From Deltaproteobacteria bacterium UBA6930 (GTDB lineage Bacteria > Myxococcota_A > UBA9160 > UBA6930): a DNA stretch of 11,925 nucleotides. Made by a program: the position numbers and the translations under genes. The first letter of the stretch is position 1. Every line of letters starts with the position of its first letter. The notes below the pieces were generated by a model, which searched no databases, was not told the origin of the DNA, and saw only the letters and a list, made by a program, of their open reading frames with translations. Positions 7,141 through 11,925 of this stretch are shown here, one piece after another. The stretch is from contig DKAI01000090.1 in the NCBI GenBank assembly GCA_002450755.1, positions 1,263 through 13,187 on the forward strand. The letters are read 5' to 3'.

Positions 7141-8265
7141 TCAAGGCAAGTCACCGAAGGGGAATCTCATCCCTTCCTTCTCTAATCTTGGCATTATTTC
7201 ACGCTCCCAACCGTCCAGCATTTTTTCAGGTTCTAGAGCTGTCAAAAGAATTCCGTCAAGGCCTGACTCCGATAACAAAATTAATTTCTCTAGTACAGAA
7301 TCGGGTGTTCCCACAAGAGGAAAACCTCCACCAGCTGCCCACGCGCCTTCGATATGAATCCGCTGCGCGGGCCTAAGTTCCGAAAGGTTCTCTCCCAATT
7401 CCCGAATCCATGCTTTAACCCATCGATCGTCAGCAAAGTCTTGCGAGTAATATTTTAAGTATCGTTCAGCTTCGTCTTGAGTGTCTCGAATAACGACATA
7501 ACCATGTGTCCAGACCTGTATATCTCGATTATATATGTCACGTGCTCGGTTTTTATAGCTTCCGATTGTCACCTTCCAATCCTTTTGAGTTCCCCGGATG
7601 TGAGTAAAAGCTATATCCGCTGATTTCGCCGCAAAATCGCTTCCACGTTCCGAAACGCCTGCGTTGATAATTGGAGGAAAAGGGTCCTGTAACGGCTTTG
7701 GAACACTTACGCCTCCAAGCACCTTGTAAAACGTCCCCGAATGATCAAATTCTTCGTGCTTAGTCCAAAAACTGTGAAGGATATCAAAAAATTCTTCTAG
7801 TCGATCGTAACGGATTTCAGGAGACTCGACAGTTTTGCCAAACATATCAAAAATAATTTGACTAGCCCCGGCAACCAGATTTAAGGCAGCTCGACCTCCT
7901 GTAACGTGATCGATAGTCGTCGTTGCCTTTGCTACAAAAGCTGGACTCGACAGCGGTACATGAACAGTCGCGACAATAGTCGAATGCTTTGTGAGGGCCC
8001 CAATAGCAGACGCCCAAGTGAAGGGCTCTAGGTCCATATGCGAGCAGTGTTCTGGACTCTTTTGAACCGGACCTCGATAACTTGCCAAGGACACCACGGC
8101 TTCGAAACCCATCGAATCGGCCCTACGCACGACTTCAAGAGAACGATCCCAGGTTGGATAATATCTCTCAGGCGCCCGCGACATCTGGGGGACTGTCGCG
8201 TTGTGACAAAAAAGTCCCAGCTTTAGCCGATTAGAACTGAAAATAGCATTACGTTTTTCGCGCAC
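7141..8265 (-). CDS. LLM class flavin-dependent monooxygenase (RutA-like), first copy
   Basis: 374 residues, TIM-barrel luciferase-like monooxygenase that would use FMNH2 from a separate reductase. Seen: KLGLFCHN at the first beta strand (15-22), the block from T100 through PAFVAKATTTID to GGRAALNLVAG (123-133) with N129, a central INAGVSERGSDFAAKSAD (200-217) and C-terminal GTPDSV (319-324). T100 and N129 match the Thr/Asn pair that RutA uses to form a flavin-N5-peroxide, with the same 29-residue separation in the RutA sequence as I recall it. The start is GTG at 8265, the only in-frame choice before the first strand, with a weak upstream site. First gene of a - strand pair with the alpha/beta hydrolase. 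The family includes RutA and sulfone and alkane monooxygenases, so the substrate is not fixed by sequence. Confidence 0.9.
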   Translation of the reverse strand: MREKRNAIFSSNRLKLGLFCHNATVPQMSRAPERYYPTWDRSLEVVRRADSMGFEAVVSLASYRGPVQKSPEHCSHMDLEPFTWASAIGALTKHSTIVATVHVPLSSPAFVAKATTTIDHVTGGRAALNLVAGASQIIFDMFGKTVESPEIRYDRLEEFFDILHSFWTKHEEFDHSGTFYKVLGGVSVPKPLQDPFPPIINAGVSERGSDFAAKSADIAFTHIRGTQKDWKVTIGSYKNRARDIYNRDIQVWTHGYVVIRDTQDEAERYLKYYSQDFADDRWVKAWIRELGENLSELRPAQRIHIEGAWAAGGGFPLVGTPDSVLEKLILLSESGLDGILLTALEPEKMLDGWEREIMPRLEKEGMRFPFGDLP

Positions 8266-8365
8266 TTTAAATCACGTCCCGTTGCTAATTCTCAAAAATG
8301 ACTGACAACCTAGACTAACTCTTTCTCTTTGGTGATAGAAGAAATTTATGATCTAGACTCTGTCC
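8266..8365. promoter_or_regulatory. divergent intergenic region
   Basis: These 100 bases separate the - strand monooxygenase/hydrolase pair from the + strand transporter pair and should hold both promoters. TATGAT (8347-8352) is a good -10 match for the + strand, but I see no matching -35 at normal spacing. It would give a very short leader, and there is no ribosome site before the ATG at 8366. TTGTCA on the - strand could be a -35 box without a clear partner. Confidence 0.3.
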
Positions 8366-8575
8366 ATGAAGTTCCTACTGCTTTTCCTTTTCTGGATGTG
8401 TCTATTTCTCGGAGCCGGTCCAGGGGTAGTTTTAGTAAATCAGGCCGATTCATGGTTTGGCTGGCCTCGGGTGTATGTCTGGAGCATTCTTTGGTGGTTG
8501 ATCCAAATCGCGATTCTCCTTACGTTAAACCGCACTTCCTGGAAAAAATTGATCGGATCCGATGCCGATCGATAA
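8366..8575 (+). CDS. small membrane protein of DUF3311 type, symporter partner
   Basis: 69 residues with two hydrophobic segments, about 2-25 and 37-55, joined by a short loop with N26 and FGWP (31-34), followed by a basic tail. This size, topology and aromatic-rich second helix (VYVWSILWWL) match the small DUF3311-like proteins encoded just before sodium:solute symporters. By analogy with the YhdT/PanF arrangement it may be an accessory of the transporter, perhaps for stability or assembly. Its end overlaps the symporter start by 14 bases, which points to translational coupling. No ribosome binding site precedes the ATG. The family assignment rests on context and pattern, not a search. Confidence 0.78.
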   Translation: MKFLLLFLFWMCLFLGAGPGVVLVNQADSWFGWPRVYVWSILWWLIQIAILLTLNRTSWKKLIGSDADR

Positions 8576-10202
8576 TAACCTTTCAGTAAGTGTCCTCGGA
8601 CTTTACCTCCTTGCTTTAGTCGTTTTGGGATGGATCGGATACCGAAGGGGCGCAAACGACGAAGAAGACTACTTCCTGGCCGGTCGAACACAAAACTGGT
8701 GGGTTACTTCTATTTCTATCATGGCGACTTTCTTCAGTGCATTCGCTTTGTTGGGAGCACCTGGCATGGTCTACCGCGAAGGGGTGGCATTCGCACTATT
8801 TAGCCTAAACCTTCCCATCGCTGGGCTAGCGATTTACGCCTTAGGTTCGAGAATCTGGAGGATTGGGAAGACCTTCGGTTATATCACTCCGGCCGATCTC
8901 ATATGTGGCTACTACGGAGGCCAGAAAACACTCCGACTTTTAGTATCCCTAACTGCATTCCTTTGGGTCATTCCTTACATCATGATGCAGTTTCAAGCAG
9001 GAGGCTTGGTCTGGTCGCGACTTTTCCCTGGAATGTATGCCTTTGAGCAAGGAACGATTCTTCTTGCTGCCATCACTGCTATTTACGTACTGGTTGGCGG
9101 GATGCGAAGCATAGCTTGGTCGGATGTTCTCCAAGGTCTTCTCCTCATGGGCGGAATGCTTCTAGGCGGTATCGCAATTTTAACCTTAACTGGAGGTCCC
9201 GCTAATTTTGGTCGAAAGCTAATGGAGCTACCGGCATCATCGTTAACGCTCCCTGGGAACAGCGGCGCTTGGCACTGGTCAAAAATGATGACTGTCGTTC
9301 TCTTCGCCGCCCTAGCCGGAATACTGCAACCCGCGCAATGGATGCGACTCTATTCTTCAAGAAATCGGGAAGCGTTACGTAAAAGTGCTTTGTGTTTTGC
9401 TATATGCTTGCCTCCTTGTTTTCTGTTGGGGACGATGCTCGTTGGCTTAGGAGGCCAAGTTCTTTATCCGCTAGAATGGACTGAAAGCGGTCACTTTCAA
9501 GCATCTGCAGCGGTAGGCAGTTACGATGAAATCTTCGTTGTGATTTTGCGTGACGTGCTCCCAAGCGTGCTCGGAAGTTTTGGAATCCTTTTAGGCGCTA
9601 TAACTCTAGTCGCGATCATGGCTGCATCTATGAGTACAGCCGACAGCAGTTTGCACGCTCTGTCTGCAGTTACAGTCAGAGATATTTACAAAAGCATTTT
9701 TCGCCCAGAATCGGGCGAACGAGAAAGTATTAACGTAGGAAGGTTCGTTATAGTATTGGCTAGCGGACTCGCGGTATTTTTAGTTCTTCGCGGCAAACAT
9801 CTAGAAAGAGTGGGAGACACTTCGGAAATTCTCCAGATGCTTGTAGCACTTGGTCTCGTTGCCGTTGCATTCACTTCCCAACTTCTCCCCATGACAGTAG
9901 ATATCTTGTTTATCCGAAGAGGCACCTCTCTCGGCGCAATTGTGGGACTAACCCTGGGCCTTGCGGGTGCGTTCGCCTTCGGGCCCTTGCTAGGTTCCTT
10001 GGCCACAGCATCGGAACCTTGGGATAGATGGAACCTAATTCAATCTCTACTAAAAAATATCGAGATTTTAAAAACGGCTATACCTATTGATGCGAGTGCC
10101 TGGGGGCTTCTTTTTAACACCCTAGGCTTTACAGGTGTATCCTATTTCTCAAAACCGGTTCCTGAAGAAACCCGCAACGCTTTTTCTGACCTTGTCAATT
10201 GA
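8562..10202 (+). CDS. sodium:solute symporter (SSS family)
   Basis: 546 residues, inner membrane, with about thirteen hydrophobic helices, the usual count. Seen: DYFLAGR (36-42), ATFFSAFALLGAPGMVY (55-71), the family signature VGGMRSIAWSDVLQG (178-192), QPAQWMR (256-262) and AASMSTADSSLHALS (354-368), whose serine/threonine residues correspond to the sodium site on helix 8, then RDIY (373-376). It imports a solute with sodium. Family members carry pantothenate, proline, acetate, urea and other organic acids, and nothing in the sequence names this one. Placed between ring-oxidising genes, uptake of their growth substrate is the simplest role. The start lies inside the end of the small membrane protein gene, overlapping by 14 bases, with only a weak GGA before the ATG, so translation probably depends on the upstream reading frame. 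Confidence 0.94.
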   Translation: MPIDNNLSVSVLGLYLLALVVLGWIGYRRGANDEEDYFLAGRTQNWWVTSISIMATFFSAFALLGAPGMVYREGVAFALFSLNLPIAGLAIYALGSRIWRIGKTFGYITPADLICGYYGGQKTLRLLVSLTAFLWVIPYIMMQFQAGGLVWSRLFPGMYAFEQGTILLAAITAIYVLVGGMRSIAWSDVLQGLLLMGGMLLGGIAILTLTGGPANFGRKLMELPASSLTLPGNSGAWHWSKMMTVVLFAALAGILQPAQWMRLYSSRNREALRKSALCFAICLPPCFLLGTMLVGLGGQVLYPLEWTESGHFQASAAVGSYDEIFVVILRDVLPSVLGSFGILLGAITLVAIMAASMSTADSSLHALSAVTVRDIYKSIFRPESGERESINVGRFVIVLASGLAVFLVLRGKHLERVGDTSEILQMLVALGLVAVAFTSQLLPMTVDILFIRRGTSLGAIVGLTLGLAGAFAFGPLLGSLATASEPWDRWNLIQSLLKNIEILKTAIPIDASAWGLLFNTLGFTGVSYFSKPVPEETRNAFSDLVN

Positions 10203-10221
10203 GATAGAGAAGGCTCTCATC
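10203..10221. terminator. hairpin at the second convergent junction
   Basis: GAT-AGAG (10203-10209) pairs with CTCT-(C)-ATC (10214-10221) around an AAGG loop, a stem of about seven pairs with one bulge. It fills the whole 19-base gap between the convergent symporter and monooxygenase genes. There is no T tract, so this is a weak candidate for a shared terminator. Confidence 0.27.
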
Positions 10222-11424
10222 TTACTTGCGAAGCCCCATATTCTTTAAGATCGGAATGATCTCATCTTCCATGTGATGAAGGCCTCCGAGTGGATCAAAA
10301 AAGCAAATAAGGATGCTCTCTATCCCTGCATCGCTCAGTTCACGTATTCGCTCTGCAACACTCTCGTAGCTCCCCACGATTTGCCATGCACCAATGCCCA
10401 AAGCAATACGCATAAACATTTCTTTCCCTACCCCGGACCACGGGTCATCCCCTAAAGTGAAATCTTCGGAGACAAAATCTCCCCTGAAAGAAGACCTTTT
10501 AAGGGAATCAACAAAGTTCCGAACCGCCACTTTATCTACTTCGTCTTCGAGCCACTGCTTCGTCGCTTCGGCCCTTGCGTCAGTACTATCTTCGATCACA
10601 TATACCATTGTCGCCGCACGGACCTTCCGTTTGTACTTCGCGGCAAGACGATGCACCTCACTCACGCGATCCTTATACCCTTGGAGAGTAGGAGCGATCA
10701 CAAAGGCCCAGTCTGCTTGACGACAGGCAAAATCAATCCCAACATCCGAATTACCAGCGCTCATAATCACTGGCCGCGGAGACCTCAAAGGCTTCGGACT
10801 AACAATGCCTCCGTAGCTCTGATAAAATTCTCCCTCAAACTCAATCCTCTCATCTTCGGTCCAAAGATATTTGAGTAGCGTCGTAAACTCGTCAGCCATA
10901 TCATAAGCCTGGTCGTGAGGAATCGGCTCCTTCATCCCAAAAGCTGCTTGCTCTCGTGCAGAGTAGCCCGAGACAATGTTTAAGCCCCATCGACCTTTCG
11001 AAATAAAGTCAATCGTCGCGCCAAACTTTGCAAAATGAAGCGGATGAAACTTGTACGTCACATGGGCGGTGGAAAACAAACCGAGATTGTCTGTAATCGG
11101 AGCCAAAGCAGCCGCGGAGGAGAGAAAATCAATGTTACTATCATTGTAACTTGTCTCTCCGCCCTGTCCTACCCAGCGCGCAAAAGGGACTTGATAATCG
11201 AAGCCGACTTTTTCGGAAAGCTGAACGAGGCGCACCGCGGAATCCCAATGCCAAAAATCCTGATAACGTGACGGGTTCTTGAGCACTCCCTTAGAGGCCG
11301 TCATTCCTCCTTTAATATTCCAGGCGAAAAAACCTAACTCCATTACATCGCCAGTTCGCGTCTCCGGCTGTCCGCCGGGATCGAATGGTCCCCGTAGCAC
11401 CGCTGCTTTTTTAAAACCAGCCAC
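10222..11424 (-). CDS. LLM class flavin-dependent monooxygenase, second copy
   Basis: 400 residues, luciferase-like TIM barrel, FMNH2-dependent oxygenation expected. Seen: MELGFFAWN (28-36) at the first strand, FSTAHV (117-122) with T119, FAKFGATIDFISKGRWGLNIVSGYSA around N149 (written here as the two blocks FAKFGATIDF 131-140 and GRWGLNIVSG 144-153), SPKPLRSPRPVIMSAGNS (209-226), and the C-terminal VGSYESVAERI (350-360). The start GTG at 11424 is supported by AAGGA (complement of 11432-11436), 7 bases upstream. An internal ATG at residue 28 would cut off the nonconserved leader and has less support. The stop of the hydantoinase B gene overlaps this start by one base (TAGTG), so the two are translated from one message. 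It differs clearly from the first copy (longer loops, different substrate region), so it is a distant paralogue, not a recent duplicate. Confidence 0.92.
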   Translation of the reverse strand: MAGFKKAAVLRGPFDPGGQPETRTGDVMELGFFAWNIKGGMTASKGVLKNPSRYQDFWHWDSAVRLVQLSEKVGFDYQVPFARWVGQGGETSYNDSNIDFLSSAAALAPITDNLGLFSTAHVTYKFHPLHFAKFGATIDFISKGRWGLNIVSGYSAREQAAFGMKEPIPHDQAYDMADEFTTLLKYLWTEDERIEFEGEFYQSYGGIVSPKPLRSPRPVIMSAGNSDVGIDFACRQADWAFVIAPTLQGYKDRVSEVHRLAAKYKRKVRAATMVYVIEDSTDARAEATKQWLEDEVDKVAVRNFVDSLKRSSFRGDFVSEDFTLGDDPWSGVGKEMFMRIALGIGAWQIVGSYESVAERIRELSDAGIESILICFFDPLGGLHHMEDEIIPILKNMGLRK

Positions 11425-11925
11425 TATGAATTCCTTTCAGCGCTCATAGCCGAGCGTGTTTTAAGTGTCTGTTCCTCATCAATATCAAAAGTCTCAGGCT
11501 CAAGAACAACTCCATAATCGTGCCTCGCGGATTCGCGCGATACATATCCCTGACGGACGTCTTCTCTCACTTTTTCAACCGGTCGATCGAGCGGATTTCC
11601 GAATCCTCCACCGCCACCGGAATAAAGTACGTAGGCATCGCCTTCAACTAGTTCTTCATCTAAAACTTTTCCTGTGGGATACCGCTCTAAGGTCCCTCCT
11701 TGCCTTCTGATTTCTAACTTATTTGCAGACCCCGCCAAGCCTTCAAAAAGTCCCCACGGAGCATCCTGAGTTCGCTCGATTTGTGCATTTAATTTGTTCG
11801 GGGCCAAGACCTCGCGCTCCTGGATTACCCCCAAGCCACCCCGATGTGCGCCAGCTCCACCAGAATCCCGGCGCAACGCATGGCGCACAATCTTATGAGG
11901 AAACTTGGCCTCCGTAGCTTCTATA
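11424..11925 (-). CDS. hydantoinase B / oxoprolinase family protein, C-terminal part
   Basis: Partial: the frame stays open to the right edge of the window, so the N-terminal majority is missing and only about 166 of the usual 500-600 residues are visible. A GTG at 11888 is internal, since conserved family sequence (FPHKIVRHALRRDSGGAG) runs straight through it. Other marks are HRGGLGVI, the glycine-rich YSGGGGGFGNPLDRP and VREDVRQGYVSRESARHDYGVVL. HyuB works with HyuA in ATP-dependent opening of hydantoins, 5-oxoproline or related cyclic amides; acetone carboxylase subunits are related. HyuA would be expected just beyond the edge. The gene ends in TAG sharing a base with the GTG of the downstream monooxygenase, so the two are probably functionally coupled. 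The actual ring substrate is unknown. Confidence 0.92.
   Translation of the reverse strand, partial: IEATEAKFPHKIVRHALRRDSGGAGAHRGGLGVIQEREVLAPNKLNAQIERTQDAPWGLFEGLAGSANKLEIRRQGGTLERYPTGKVLDEELVEGDAYVLYSGGGGGFGNPLDRPVEKVREDVRQGYVSRESARHDYGVVLEPETFDIDEEQTLKTRSAMSAERNS

Noticed and set aside
7110..7154. GTG start at 7154 giving a longer alpha/beta hydrolase
   Set aside because: It overlaps the preceding gene and adds 15 residues unlike a hydrolase N-terminus. The ATG at 7109 has GAGGA just upstream and starts at the first beta strand.
8329..8589. 86-codon frame overlapping the small membrane protein
   Set aside because: The other frame gives two clean membrane helices and the expected overlap with the symporter; this one has no such pattern.
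10394..10720. 108-codon + strand frame inside the second luciferase-like gene
   Set aside because: Low-complexity shadow of a well-supported - strand gene.
11424..11888. A complete short 154-residue gene starting at GTG 11888
   Set aside because: Conserved HyuB sequence continues in frame beyond that codon to the window edge, so the gene is a partial HyuB, not a small protein.
1..11925. CRISPR array, insertion sequence, phage or toxin-antitoxin genes
   Set aside because: No regularly spaced repeats, no transposase or integrase, and no phage-type proteins are seen on either strand.

Overview
This window reads as a dense bacterial catabolic region. It has eleven protein genes, a tRNA end, short intergenic gaps and clear AGGAG-type ribosome binding sites, and a hand-counted line gives about 45 percent G+C. 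Five of the eleven genes are oxygenases of four cofactor types: an FAD Baeyer-Villiger monooxygenase, a Rieske non-heme iron oxygenase, a NicX-type non-heme iron ring-cleavage dioxygenase and two FMN luciferase-like monooxygenases. This crowding, with a class III CoA-transferase, an SDR dehydrogenase and a hydantoinase B subunit, fits an oxidative scavenger of recalcitrant organic matter. Marine SAR202-type Chloroflexota and uncultured proteobacteria are the guesses I would test first. The sequence alone does not fix the phylum.

Layout from left to right: the 3' end of a tRNA-Thr(CGT) (1-67). A + strand operon of CoA-transferase, SDR and Baeyer-Villiger monooxygenase (226-4013) with gaps of about 20 bases. 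A convergent junction with a small hairpin. A - strand Rieske oxygenase (4027-5184), divergent across 84 bases from a + strand NicX-like dioxygenase (5269-6279). A - strand pair, luciferase-like monooxygenase then alpha/beta hydrolase (8265 down to 6330). Divergent from it, a + strand pair of a small membrane protein and a sodium:solute symporter (8366-10202). Finally a - strand pair, hydantoinase B then a second luciferase-like monooxygenase (11925 down to 10222), overlapping by one base and cut by the right edge.

Working model (inference): the symporter imports a small organic acid or N-heterocycle. The Rieske enzyme and the NicX-like enzyme hydroxylate and open a ring. The RutA-like monooxygenase with its hydrolase, and the HyuB/monooxygenase pair, act on cyclic amide or related intermediates. 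The left operon looks like a separate alcohol-to-ketone-to-ester route with CoA activation. No regulator, flavin reductase, ferredoxin or integrase is visible, so redox partners and control must lie elsewhere.
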